From Burkholderiales bacterium (lineage in GTDB: Bacteria; Pseudomonadota; Gammaproteobacteria; Burkholderiales; JAEUOS01), in NCBI GenBank assembly GCA_016790695.1, contig JAEUOS010000145.1, positions 57,985-121,984 of the forward strand: a DNA stretch of 64,000 nt, given 5' to 3'. Made by a program: the position numbers and the translations under genes. The notes beneath the pieces are model-generated. The model was not told the DNA's origin, searched no databases, and worked only from the letters and a program-made list of their open reading frames with translations. Below are positions 1-8,883 of this stretch, one piece after another (the stretch's first letter is position 1; each line of letters opens with the position of its first letter).

Positions 1-1
1 C

Positions 2-1093
2 GCGGTGAGCGACGCCGCAGTCGCACAACTGCTGGCGTCGAACGAGACGGTGCAATGGGAGACCCGGATGCGCACCGGTTCCGGGCTCTATCGCTGGATG
101 CGCAGGCGCGGCCGCGCCGTGCGGGACGCGACCGGGCGTGCGGTGACCACGGCCGGGACCCTGACCGACATCCACGACGCGCGCTTGGCCCAGGACGAGT
201 TGCGCGTGCACCGCGACAACCTCGCGCGCCTGGTCGACGAGCGCACCGCGGGCCTGTTGCAGGCGCGCCGCGACGCCGACCTCCAGCGCGACCGCGCCGA
301 GGCCGCGCGCCGCCTTGCCGAGCGCGCCAACCATGCGAAGAGCGAGTTCCTCGCGAACATGTCGCATGAACTGCGCACGCCGATGCACGCGATCATCAGC
401 TTCGCGGGCTTCGGTGTCGAGCGTGTCGACCGCGTCGAGCGGGACCGGCTCGCGCATTACTTCCGGAACATCCAGAAGAGCGGCGCGCGCCTGCTCGACC
501 TGCTCAACGACCTGCTCGATCTGTCCAAGCTCGAGGCAGGCAAGATGACGATGTCGCTTGCGCCGGTCGATCTGCCGGAGCTGCTGGCCGAGAGCATCGG
601 CGAGGCGGAGGCGTTCGCGCAGTCGCGCCGCGTGCGCATCCGGCTTGCGCCGGGCGGCGCGGCGGGGCGGCCGCGGTGGGATGCGAAACGCCTGCTGCAG
701 GTGCTCGGGAACCTGCTCTCCAACGCGATCAAGTTCAGCCCGCCGGAGGGCGAGGTGGTCGTCGCCGTGCGGCCGCTCGCGTTCGCGGACACGGGAACGA
801 CTGCGGCTGCGGGGATCGAGATCCGCGTGCGCGACCAGGGAATCGGCATCCCGGAGAACGAGCTCGAGGCCGTGTTCGACAAGTTCGCCCAGTCGTCGAA
901 GACGAACAACGGCGCGGGCGGCACCGGGCTCGGCCTGGCGATCTGCCGCGAGATCGTCCAGGCGCACGGCGGCACGATCCGTGCCGAGAACAATTCCGCG
1001 GGCGGCGCGTGCCTGGTGGTCCACCTTCCCGTGGTTCCGGCGGCGGCCGTCCGGGACGCCGACGCCGATTCGCCCGTGGCGGCCGACGCATGA
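2..1093 (+). CDS. Sensor histidine kinase, 5' end missing (PAS tail-HisKA-HATPase)
   Basis: The open frame runs off the left edge, so the GTG at 5 is probably not the real start. What remains is the end of a PAS domain plus its PAC-like tail, a coiled linker, a HisKA domain whose H-box reads SHELRTPMHAIISF (phospho-acceptor His codon 365-367), and a HATPase domain with N-box NLLSNAIKF, DQGIGIPE and GTGLGLAI. The product is a membrane or cytoplasmic kinase that autophosphorylates on His; its input is unseen. Its stop overlaps the ATG of the next kinase (ATGA at 1090-1093), so the two are translationally coupled. From the PAS tail to the end it is closely similar to the C-terminal part of that next kinase, which implies a tandem duplication. 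Confidence 0.9.
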   Translation, partial: AVSDAAVAQLLASNETVQWETRMRTGSGLYRWMRRRGRAVRDATGRAVTTAGTLTDIHDARLAQDELRVHRDNLARLVDERTAGLLQARRDADLQRDRAEAARRLAERANHAKSEFLANMSHELRTPMHAIISFAGFGVERVDRVERDRLAHYFRNIQKSGARLLDLLNDLLDLSKLEAGKMTMSLAPVDLPELLAESIGEAEAFAQSRRVRIRLAPGGAAGRPRWDAKRLLQVLGNLLSNAIKFSPPEGEVVVAVRPLAFADTGTTAAAGIEIRVRDQGIGIPENELEAVFDKFAQSSKTNNGAGGTGLGLAICREIVQAHGGTIRAENNSAGGACLVVHLPVVPAAAVRDADADSPVAADA

Positions 1094-4000
1094 TCGCGAT
1101 CGATTCCGGTACACCTCGGGCTCCGGCGCGGCCGGCGGCCTCGCTCAAGAGCCGGATGTCGGCCTGGGCGGCCACCCTGGTCGCGCTCGCGCTCGTCATC
1201 GCCGGGGGACTGTTCGAGGCCCAGCATGTTGCGGCCCTGCGCGCGGCCCAGGAGATGCGCCAGGAGCAGCTTGCCGCGACGCTGGCGGCCGAGCTTGCGG
1301 GCCGGTTTCGATTCCAGAGGGGGCAACTCGAACGTTTCGCCGGCAGTCTGAGCGCCGGCGACCTCGATGCGTCGGATCAGTTGCGCGCGCGATTGGCATC
1401 GCTGGCGCGGTACAACGGCGAGATCGAGGAGTTCTGGGTGGTCGACGCCGGGGGGATTGTCACGGCCGATCATCCGCGGCGTCCCGGTCGCGCCGGCACC
1501 AGCGTGGCCGATCGCGAGTACTACCGGCGCTTTCGCGCGAACGGCGGGTTCACCGTCTCCGAGCCCAGCGTCGGCCGCTTCAGCGGGGAGCCGCGCGTGA
1601 TCCTGCTCGTGCCGCTGCTCGACCCGCGATCGCGCACCGTCGGCGCGCTGGCCGGCGTGGTGAAGCTGGATTCGACACGGCTGATCGGCGGCCTGTCGCG
1701 CCCGGCTGCCGACGGTGCCGGCTACACCGGCGTGCTGTCGCGCGACGGGCTGCTGCTGTCGCATTCACGGTCGGCGAGTCCGCTCGCCGATGCCGGCGCC
1801 ACCGAAGGCGCGGCCCTGTTGCTTGCGCACCGGCAGGCCGTGCGCACCCGGGCGCTGGCCATGCAGGAGGGCTGGAACGCGGCCGGCATCCGCGTGATCT
1901 ACACCGTGCGCCCGGTGCCGGACGTCGACTGGACCATCTTCGCCGCACAGCCACTGGACGAATTGCAGGCGCAACTGCGGCGCCAGGTGCTCGCGCTGGC
2001 CCTGGTCCTGGTGCTGCTGACCCTGGGCGGCGGTCTCGCGGCCTGGTGGATGATGTCGCGCCTGCTCGCGCCGCTCGCCGCGCTCGAGCGGGCGGTGCGC
2101 GAGCGCGCCGCCGACCCGGGCGCCTCGTCGCCGCTGCCGGTCGGCCGCCGCGACGAGATCGGACGGTTGGCGGAGACCTTCAACGGGCTCCTGCGCGCGC
2201 GTGACGAGGCGCGGGCGGCCAGCGACGCGGCGCACGCGCAGATCGAGTCCGCGGGGCGGATGCTCGCCATCCTGTACGAGCGGTCGCCGCTCGGGATGGC
2301 GCTGGTGGAGGCGGACGGCCGGATCGCCCGCTGCAATCCCGCCTATCTGCGCATCGTCGGCTACGAGGCCGAGGAGCTCGCGGCGCTGACCGAGTCCGGC
2401 CTGACGGCGCGTGGCCACGAAGCGGTCGAGGCGGAAGCGCGGCGCAGCCTGGATGCACATGGCGCCGCCGCGGCATACGAGAAGGAATACATCGCCCGCA
2501 ACGGCGTCTGCGTCCCGGTGCGGGTCTCGGCGTTTGCCGCCGGTGATGGCAGCGGCGGGCGCACCTGGCTATTGTGCGAGGACATCACGGCGCGGCGCCA
2601 GGCCCTGCTGGCGCTGCGCGAGAGCGAGCGCGAGGCGCGCATGCTGGCCGCCGCCGCCAGCCACAACGCCCACATGGTGGTGATCGCCGACACCGCGTGC
2701 CGGATCGAGTGGGTCAACGCCGGTTTCACGCGCGTCACCGGCTACAGCCTCGCGGACGTCAAGGGACGCGTCGCCGGGCGCGTGCTGCAGGGGCCCGAGA
2801 CGGATCCCGCGACGGTGGCGATCATGCGCGAGGCGATCGCCGCGCGCCGTCGCTTCACCGCGTCGCTCGTGAACTACGCGAAGGACGGGCGGCGCTACTG
2901 GGTGAGCATCGACTGCACGCCGGTATTCGATCACCAGGGCGGGCTGGAGCGCTTCGTCGCCGTCGAGCGCGACATCACCGCCGAGCGCCAGGCCGCACAG
3001 GCGCTGATGGAGAGCGAGTCCAAGCACCGGGGCATCTTCGAGACGGCGCGCGAGGCGATCTGGCAGATCGACGCCGCAGGCAGGATCATGCTGCTCAACC
3101 CGGCCTGGGAGCGCCTCACCGGGCACGCGGTGATCGACAGCGTCGGGCGCCCGTTTGTCGAGTTCCTGGTCGCCGCGCAGCGCGCGAGTGCGAGCGCCGC
3201 GCTGGACGCGCTCAACAACGGCAGCATTGAGCAGATCGACGAGCAGTGCAGCATCGTCACGCGCGATGGCAGCGCGCGCTGGTTCGAGATCCGCGGCCGC
3301 GGCTTCACCGGGGCCGACGGCGCCAGGCAATGCGTCGGCACGCTGCACGACGTGCATGAACGACGGCAGGCCGAGGCGTCGCGCCGGCGCGCCGAGGAGG
3401 CGCTGCGCCAGTCGCAGGAGCGCTACGCGCGCGCGATCGAGGCGGCCAGCGACGTGATCTGGGAGCGGGATTTCGGCACCGGAAAGTCGTTCGTCTCCGA
3501 TCGCATCATCGAGACCTTGCGCATGCCGGCTGACGCGGCCGCGCGCGCGCGTTTCGACCTGTTCGATCGTGTCCATCCCGACGATCGGGCGATGCACGAC
3601 CGCTGCATCGAGGCGATGCGGCAGGGCGACGACACGATCACGTGGGAGGCCCGCTTCGCCACGGGCGACGGCAGCTACCGCTGGCTGCGGCTGCGCGGTC
3701 GCGCCGTGCGCGACGAGGCCGGCGCCGTGCGCATCGCCTCGGGTACCGCATCCGACGTGCATGCGGGGCGCGTGGCCGCCGAGGAGCTGCGTGCGATGCA
3801 GGTGCGCTACCAGCGTGCGATGGACGGATCGAACGACGGGGTGTGGGAGCGCGATGTCGCCTCCGACCAGTTCTTCCTCTCGGACCGCTTCGACGAACTC
3901 CTCGGCTTCGCGCCGGGCGCGATGCCGCGCCAGCGCGACGCGTGGATGAAGCTCGTCCACCCGGACGACCGATGCCTGCACGACGCCGGTGTGGCGCGCA

Positions 4001-5082
4001 TGCTCGCGTCCCCGGATGCGATCACCTGGGAGGTGCGGATGCGCACGGCGAGGGGCGAGTACCGATGGCTGCGCTTCCGCGGCATCGCCACCCGCGACGC
4101 CGGCGGCAGGGCGATCGTCACCTCGGGCACGGCGTCGGACGTGCATGCGGCCCGTCTCGCCGACGAGGAACTGAAGCGGCATCGCGACAACCTGGCCCAG
4201 CTCGTCGAGGAGCGCACCGCCGGGCTCGAGCTCGCCACGCGCGACGCCGAGCGCCAGCGCGAGGCGGCCGAGAAGGCGCGGGCGCAGGCGGACATCGCGC
4301 GCCAGCAGGCGGTGCGCGCGAGCCTCGCGAAGAGCGAGTTCCTTGCCAACATGTCGCACGAGCTGCGCACGCCGATGCACGCGATCATCAGCTTCGCCAA
4401 CTTCGGCGTGGAGAAGGCGGACCGCGTCGGCATCGAAAAGGTCCAGCAGTACTTCCAGAACATCCAGAAGAGCAGCGCGCGCCTGCTCAAGCTCCTCAAC
4501 GACCTGCTGGACCTCTCGAAGCTCGAGGCCGGCAAGATGCAGCTGCACCGGCAGGTGACCGATGTCGCCGCCCTGATCGATGACGCCATCGCCGAGTGCG
4601 ACACGCTGGCGCGCACCAAGGACGTCCGGCTGGCCGCCGCCGTGTCCGGCGCCGTCAGCGCGCGCATCGACGCGCTGCGCGTCAGCCAGGTCCTGCGCAA
4701 CCTGCTGTCGAACGCGATCAAGTTCTGCAACGCGGGCGGCGAGGTGCGTCTCGAGTGCGCGATCGTCGCCGCGCGCGGCGGCGAACCGGCGGGAGACGTG
4801 CTCGAGATCCGCGTGTCGGACAGCGGCATCGGCATCCCCGAGGACGAGATGGAGACGGTGTTCGACAAGTTCGTGCAGTCGTCGAAGACGCGCTCCGGCG
4901 CCGGCGGAACCGGGCTCGGGCTGGCGATCTGCCGCGAAATCGCCGTCGCGCACGGCGGCACCATCCGCGCGGTCAGCCCGCCGCCGCCGGCAACCGGCGC
5001 GGTCCTCGTGCTGCGCCTGCCGGCGAACGCGCCGCCCGCGCTCCGCAAGCATCCCCTGCATTCCACCGAAACCGTGACCTGA
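1090..5082 (+). CDS. Large membrane multi-PAS sensor histidine kinase
   Basis: This 1330-residue kinase starts at the ATG overlapping the upstream stop. In order it has a first membrane helix (about 25-42), a periplasmic region resembling a double-Cache sensor (about 50-290), a second membrane helix (about 301-322), HAMP, five PAS-type segments (about 395-510, 525-640, 650-770, 780-905 and 905-1030; the last two resemble PAS_3 with WERD and HPDDR motifs), a coiled coil, HisKA (His1090 in SHELRTP) and HATPase (DSGIGIPE, GTGLGLAI). It has no receiver domain of its own, but the REC-ATPase gene 16 bp downstream is a likely partner. The architecture predicts perception of a small extracellular ligand plus several internal cues. 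The specific signal cannot be read from the sequence. Confidence 0.93.
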   Translation: MIAIDSGTPRAPARPAASLKSRMSAWAATLVALALVIAGGLFEAQHVAALRAAQEMRQEQLAATLAAELAGRFRFQRGQLERFAGSLSAGDLDASDQLRARLASLARYNGEIEEFWVVDAGGIVTADHPRRPGRAGTSVADREYYRRFRANGGFTVSEPSVGRFSGEPRVILLVPLLDPRSRTVGALAGVVKLDSTRLIGGLSRPAADGAGYTGVLSRDGLLLSHSRSASPLADAGATEGAALLLAHRQAVRTRALAMQEGWNAAGIRVIYTVRPVPDVDWTIFAAQPLDELQAQLRRQVLALALVLVLLTLGGGLAAWWMMSRLLAPLAALERAVRERAADPGASSPLPVGRRDEIGRLAETFNGLLRARDEARAASDAAHAQIESAGRMLAILYERSPLGMALVEADGRIARCNPAYLRIVGYEAEELAALTESGLTARGHEAVEAEARRSLDAHGAAAAYEKEYIARNGVCVPVRVSAFAAGDGSGGRTWLLCEDITARRQALLALRESEREARMLAAAASHNAHMVVIADTACRIEWVNAGFTRVTGYSLADVKGRVAGRVLQGPETDPATVAIMREAIAARRRFTASLVNYAKDGRRYWVSIDCTPVFDHQGGLERFVAVERDITAERQAAQALMESESKHRGIFETAREAIWQIDAAGRIMLLNPAWERLTGHAVIDSVGRPFVEFLVAAQRASASAALDALNNGSIEQIDEQCSIVTRDGSARWFEIRGRGFTGADGARQCVGTLHDVHERRQAEASRRRAEEALRQSQERYARAIEAASDVIWERDFGTGKSFVSDRIIETLRMPADAAARARFDLFDRVHPDDRAMHDRCIEAMRQGDDTITWEARFATGDGSYRWLRLRGRAVRDEAGAVRIASGTASDVHAGRVAAEELRAMQVRYQRAMDGSNDGVWERDVASDQFFLSDRFDELLGFAPGAMPRQRDAWMKLVHPDDRCLHDAGVARMLASPDAITWEVRMRTARGEYRWLRFRGIATRDAGGRAIVTSGTASDVHAARLADEELKRHRDNLAQLVEERTAGLELATRDAERQREAAEKARAQADIARQQAVRASLAKSEFLANMSHELRTPMHAIISFANFGVEKADRVGIEKVQQYFQNIQKSSARLLKLLNDLLDLSKLEAGKMQLHRQVTDVAALIDDAIAECDTLARTKDVRLAAAVSGAVSARIDALRVSQVLRNLLSNAIKFCNAGGEVRLECAIVAARGGEPAGDVLEIRVSDSGIGIPEDEMETVFDKFVQSSKTRSGAGGTGLGLAICREIAVAHGGTIRAVSPPPPATGAVLVLRLPANAPPALRKHPLHSTETVT

Positions 5083-5098
5083 CCCCTGGGAGAACGCC

Positions 5099-6013
5099 AT
5101 GACCACGATCACCGCATCCTCGCACCACGTATCGACCGACCATGCCAGGATCCTGCTCGTCGACGACGAGCCGATCAACCTGGAGATCCTCGCCGAGCAT
5201 CTCGAGCCGCCGCGCTTCACGACGGTGAGCGCCGCCAACGGCCGCGAGGCCTGGGAGATCCTGGATGCCGATCCCGACGGCTTCGACGCGGTGTTGCTGG
5301 ACCGCATGATGCCTGTGATGGATGGCGTCGAGCTCCTCGGCATGCTGCGTGGCGACGAGCGCTTCGCCGCGCTTCCGGTGATCATGCAGACCGCGGCCGC
5401 GGCCAAGGACCAGGTCGCCGAAGGCCTGCGCCAGGGTGCGTACTACTACCTGACCAAGCCGTTCGAGCGCGACGTGCTGCTTGCGATCCTGGACGCCGCG
5501 CTCGAGCATCGGCGCCACCGGCTCGCCCTGGTCGACGAGCGCTTCGATCCGGCGCTGTTCGTCGAGGGGGAGTTCCACTTCCGCACGCTCGGCGAGGCGC
5601 GCCGCCTGGCCTCGCTCCTCGCGCGCCTGTGCCCGCGTCCGGAGCAGAGCGTCCTCGGACTGAACGAACTCATGGTCAATGCCGTCGAGCACGGCAACCT
5701 CGGCATCAGCTACCGCGAGAAGTCGGCGCTCAACACCGCCGGGACCTGGCGCGCGGAGGTGGAGCGCCGCCTGTCGCTGCCCGAGAACGCGACCAAGCAC
5801 GCGCGCATCCGCGCGCGCCGCGCCGAGGGCGGCGTCGTCTTCACGATCATCGACGAAGGCGAGGGCTTCGACTGGCAGTCCTACCTCGAGATCAGCCCGG
5901 AGCGCGCGTTCGACAACCACGGACGCGGCATCGCGATGTCGCGCATGCTGAGTTTCACGCGGGTCGAGTACAGCGGCAACGGAAACACCGTGACCGCCAC
6001 CGTGCTCCCCTGA
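5099..6013 (+). CDS. Response regulator with RsbW-like ATPase output (REC-HATPase)
   Basis: This 304-residue protein starts at an ATG preceded by GGGAGA. Residues about 15-135 form a receiver domain (acidic pair LVDDE, phospho-acceptor Asp68 in LLDRMMPVMDG, Lys in TKPF). Residues about 155-304 form a GHKL ATPase of the anti-sigma/serine-kinase type: N-box ELMVNAVEHGN, DEGEGFDW, and a glycine loop HGRGIAM. There is no HisKA, so it should act as a phosphorylation-controlled protein serine kinase or anti-sigma-type binder rather than a sensor kinase. The segment after the N-box has the same layout as the C-terminal ATPase of the REC-PP2C protein at 17977-19752. It lies directly behind the two kinases and is probably their output. 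Its protein partner is not proven; the STAS protein at 17656 is the nearest candidate. Confidence 0.88.
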   Translation: MTTITASSHHVSTDHARILLVDDEPINLEILAEHLEPPRFTTVSAANGREAWEILDADPDGFDAVLLDRMMPVMDGVELLGMLRGDERFAALPVIMQTAAAAKDQVAEGLRQGAYYYLTKPFERDVLLAILDAALEHRRHRLALVDERFDPALFVEGEFHFRTLGEARRLASLLARLCPRPEQSVLGLNELMVNAVEHGNLGISYREKSALNTAGTWRAEVERRLSLPENATKHARIRARRAEGGVVFTIIDEGEGFDWQSYLEISPERAFDNHGRGIAMSRMLSFTRVEYSGNGNTVTATVLP

Positions 6014-6034
6014 ACGCCGGGGTACGGCCGGGGT

Positions 6035-6667
6035 CTACTCGACCAGGCCGTGCTTGATCGCGTAGTGCGTGATCTCGGCGTTGTTCTTCAGCTGCATCTT
6101 CTCGAGCACGCGCGCGCGATAGACCGATACGGTCTTCGGGCTCAACGACAGTTCGTCCGCGATCTGCGAGAGCTGCTTGCCGGAGGCGATCAGGCGCATG
6201 GTCTGGAATTCCCGGTCGGAAAGCGACTCGTGCGGCTCGCCGTCGGTCTCGGTGACCAGGTGGGTGGCGAGCATCTCGGCAACCTTGGGCGTGATGTAGC
6301 GCTTCTTGCGCGCGACCGAGAGGATCGCCTCGACCAGGCGCTCGGGCGCGCTGTCCTTCGTCAGGTAACCGGCCGCCCCCGCCTTCAGCGCGCGGATCGC
6401 GTACTGGTCCTCGGGATACATCGACAGGATGAGGACCTGGATGCGCGGATACTGCTCGCGCACCACCTTCAGCACGTCGATCCCGTTCTTGCCGGGCATG
6501 GCGATGTCGAGCAGCAGCACGTCGCAGGGCTCGTCCTTGAGCAGCCGCATGAGGGAACTGTACTCGGAGGCCTCGCCGCGCATCTCGATCTCCCGGCTCT
6601 CGGAAGCGATCTGCACCAGGCCTTTGCGGACGATCGCATGGTCGTCCGCGATGAGGACTCGGATCAT
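6035..6667 (-). CDS. NarL/FixJ-family response regulator (REC-LuxR HTH)
   Basis: The 210-residue protein begins at ATG 6667, which overlaps the stop of the upstream kinase in an ATGA. The receiver domain has acidic residues D8/D9, phospho-acceptor Asp54 (LLLDIAMPG) and Lys104 (LTKDS). A LuxR-type helix-turn-helix follows (LSDREFQTMRLIASG ... ISQIADELSLSPKTV-like), then KHGLVE at the end. It is a DNA-binding transcription regulator, and the cognate kinase is almost certainly the coupled HisKA_3 protein. The gene is convergent with the REC-ATPase gene, with 21 bp between the stops. The target genes are unknown. Confidence 0.95.
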   Translation of the reverse strand: MIRVLIADDHAIVRKGLVQIASESREIEMRGEASEYSSLMRLLKDEPCDVLLLDIAMPGKNGIDVLKVVREQYPRIQVLILSMYPEDQYAIRALKAGAAGYLTKDSAPERLVEAILSVARKKRYITPKVAEMLATHLVTETDGEPHESLSDREFQTMRLIASGKQLSQIADELSLSPKTVSVYRARVLEKMQLKNNAEITHYAIKHGLVE

Positions 6668-8604
6668 GGCTGACTTTCGAAAGAGGTGGCGTTGGGAGCA
6701 GGGGAGCGCTGGCGCGGAATCGACAGCATCACGGTGGTGCCATGACCGGCCTGGCCGCTGATGTCGAGCCAGCCGCCGAGCGCGCGCACCCGTTCCATCA
6801 TGCCGCGGATGCCGAACGAGGTCGGCTTCATCAGGTCGCCGGCGGCCAGCCCGTTGCCGTTGTCCCGCACCTCGAGGGTGACGCTGGTGGGGGTGGCGAA
6901 CAGCTCGGTCTCGACGCGCGAGGCGCGGGCGTACTTCGAGATGTTGGTGAGCGACTCCTGGAACACCCGGAACAGCGCCGTCGACTGTTCGATGTCGAGG
7001 GCGAGGTCCTCGTCGTTGGTCTCGAAGGTCACCGCGATGCCGTTGTGGCTGGCGAAGTCCTTGGCCTGCCATTCAAGCGCAGGCGCGATGCCGTAGTCGA
7101 GGATGCCGGGGCGCAGCGCCTGGACGATGCGGTTCGCGGTCTGGACCGCGCCGTCGGCCAGCTGGGTCATGCCCGCCAGCTTGGCCGCGACCTCGGGGGT
7201 GTCGCCGAAGCGGCGCGAGAGCCACGCCAGGTCGGCCTTCATGCGCGCCAGCGTGCTGCCGATGTCGTCGTGGATCTCGCGCGCGACGGCGCGGCGCTCG
7301 GCTTCCTTGAGCGACTCGATGTGCGCGGTCAGTTCGCGCAGTTCCTCGCGCGAGCGCGTGAGCTCGCGCTCGGTCTCCTTCTGCGCGGTGATGTCGGTGA
7401 TGATGCCGTCGAACAGCCAGTTCTCGCTGTTGGCTTCACGGGCGGTGGCGGAGAGCTGGATCCAGCGCCGCGTGCCGTCGGCGCGCCGGATCTGCCATTG
7501 TCCCTCGAGGACATGGCCCTGGCGGATCGCGAGCTCCAGGGCTGCGAACAGTTCGTCGCGGTCGTGGGCGTCCAGGAGCGCGACGAAGCGTGCGGGATCC
7601 TTGAAGAATTCGGTGGGCGCGATGCCGAACAGCCCGGTCGAGCCCGCGCTCACGTAGGGCATGAGCAGGACGCGCTGCGCCGGGCGCGCGAGCATCTGGA
7701 ACACGACGCCCGGGAGGTTGGCCGAGATCGCGGCGAACCGGGTCTCGGTCTCGCGCTGGGCCAGCTCGGCGCGCTTCTGCTCGGTGTTGTCGGCGACGAA
7801 CACGACCGCGCCATCGCCTTCGTCGCTGCCGAGGCGGGCCGCGGCAAAGCTGAAGTCGCGTGCCTGGCCGTCGGCGCGGTACCAGGTGTCCTCGAAATTG
7901 CGCACCGGACCCATCTGCACGGCATCGCGGAGCCGTTCGAGCACGCGCAGGTTCGACGGGTTCTCGACCGGCCGGCTGCGGCCGACCTGGAGCGGGTGGC
8001 CGTCGCCGAACAACTCCTCCGCGGCGGCATTGAACAGCGTGATGTGCAGGCGCCCGTCGAAGGTGATGATCGCAACCGGCGACGCGGTGAGGACGGTGCG
8101 AAGGTAGTCGAGCGAGGCGCGCAGCTCGGCCGTCGCCGCGCGCCGTCGGCGCCGTTCGGTCGCGGCGGCAAGCGCGCGCTCGATCGCCGGCGCCAGCCGC
8201 TTCAGGCTGTGCTTCATCAGGTAGTCGTCGGCGCCGGAGTGCATGGCAGCGACGGCCGCGTCCTCGCCGATGGCGCCGGACACGATCAGGAACGGCGTGT
8301 CCGGCTCGAACTCGCGCAGCACGCGCATCGCCTCCGCCGACGAGAACTGCGGCAGGTTGTGGTCCGAAATCACCACATCCCAGGCATCCTGGCTGAGCGC
8401 CTCGCGCATTCCGCGCTCGTCCTCGACGCGCCGGGTGACCGGCTGCAGGCCGGCCGAGCGCAGGGCGAAGCGCAGCAACTCGAAGTCGGTGTCCGAGTCC
8501 TCGACGCAAAGGATGCGCATCGGCGCGCTTCGCGCATCCGGCTCGCCAGCGGCGGCGGTGAGCGTCTTGAACCGGCCGGTGATGCCCAGCCCGGCCGAAC
8601 TCAT
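6664..8604 (-). CDS. Hybrid sensor kinase REC-PAS-PAS-HisKA_3-HATPase
   Basis: The open frame could start as far up as 8724. I choose ATG 8604 because GGAGG lies 5 nt upstream of it and the codons before it look non-coding and relatively AT-rich. The 646-residue product has an N-terminal receiver (Asp81 in ISDHNLPQ), two PAS regions (about 145-260 and 270-405), a HisKA_3 H-box REIHDDIGSTLARM with His445, and a HATPase of the NarX/DegS class (RDNGNG, FGIRGMMERV). There is no membrane segment, so it is a soluble sensor. The N-terminal receiver suggests it takes a phosphoryl input from another kinase, perhaps the multi-PAS kinases next door, and passes output to the LuxR-type regulator coupled behind it. 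Confidence 0.9.
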   Translation of the reverse strand: MSSAGLGITGRFKTLTAAAGEPDARSAPMRILCVEDSDTDFELLRFALRSAGLQPVTRRVEDERGMREALSQDAWDVVISDHNLPQFSSAEAMRVLREFEPDTPFLIVSGAIGEDAAVAAMHSGADDYLMKHSLKRLAPAIERALAAATERRRRRAATAELRASLDYLRTVLTASPVAIITFDGRLHITLFNAAAEELFGDGHPLQVGRSRPVENPSNLRVLERLRDAVQMGPVRNFEDTWYRADGQARDFSFAAARLGSDEGDGAVVFVADNTEQKRAELAQRETETRFAAISANLPGVVFQMLARPAQRVLLMPYVSAGSTGLFGIAPTEFFKDPARFVALLDAHDRDELFAALELAIRQGHVLEGQWQIRRADGTRRWIQLSATAREANSENWLFDGIITDITAQKETERELTRSREELRELTAHIESLKEAERRAVAREIHDDIGSTLARMKADLAWLSRRFGDTPEVAAKLAGMTQLADGAVQTANRIVQALRPGILDYGIAPALEWQAKDFASHNGIAVTFETNDEDLALDIEQSTALFRVFQESLTNISKYARASRVETELFATPTSVTLEVRDNGNGLAAGDLMKPTSFGIRGMMERVRALGGWLDISGQAGHGTTVMLSIPRQRSPAPNATSFESQP

Positions 8605-8859
8605 GCCGGCCTCCGCGACCGGCGCCGGGGAATCTTGAATCGAATTAGCGGCGAATCCGTGGTCATTCTCGTTCGATTTCGTGGGGCGCATCCGCGAATA
8701 ATCGTCGGTGCGGATGCAGCCCATAGTCTAGCGCCACCGCCGCAGCGTCGCAGACCGGGCCCCGGGCAATTGTGCCGGCAGGCGACCGGTGCGTGCGGTC
8801 GCGGGCGACGCGAGGGCGTGCGAGGGAGCGCGAGGATACACCGAAGCGCGGAGGATTTC

Positions 8860-8883
8860 ATGAGAAGGGCACACGGTGCATGA
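8860..8883 (+). CDS. Seven-codon leader ORF coupled to the receptor gene
   Basis: An ATG at 8860 sits behind a consensus GGAGG at 5 nt spacing and encodes MRRAHGA before a TGA that overlaps the start of the receptor gene (gcATGA at 8880-8883). The receptor ATG has only a poor ribosome site of its own (AAGG about 10 nt upstream). The visible arrangement therefore suggests that ribosomes load here and re-initiate on the receptor. No database support is possible for so short a peptide. A sequencing frameshift in this stretch is the main alternative. Confidence 0.4.
   Translation: MRRAHGA

Noticed and set aside
676..1089. Upstream extension of the second kinase frame
   Set aside because: It lies in another frame inside the first kinase's HATPase; homology-like sequence and the ATGA overlap set the start at 1090.
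2569..5406. A 945-codon minus-strand open frame opposite the large kinase
   Set aside because: It has the same cause: the plus-strand product has complete, ordered domains, the minus-strand one none.
8605..8724. Longer N-terminus of the REC-PAS-PAS kinase
   Set aside because: The codons look non-coding and there is no ribosome site at 8724, while 8604 has GGAGG at 5 nt.
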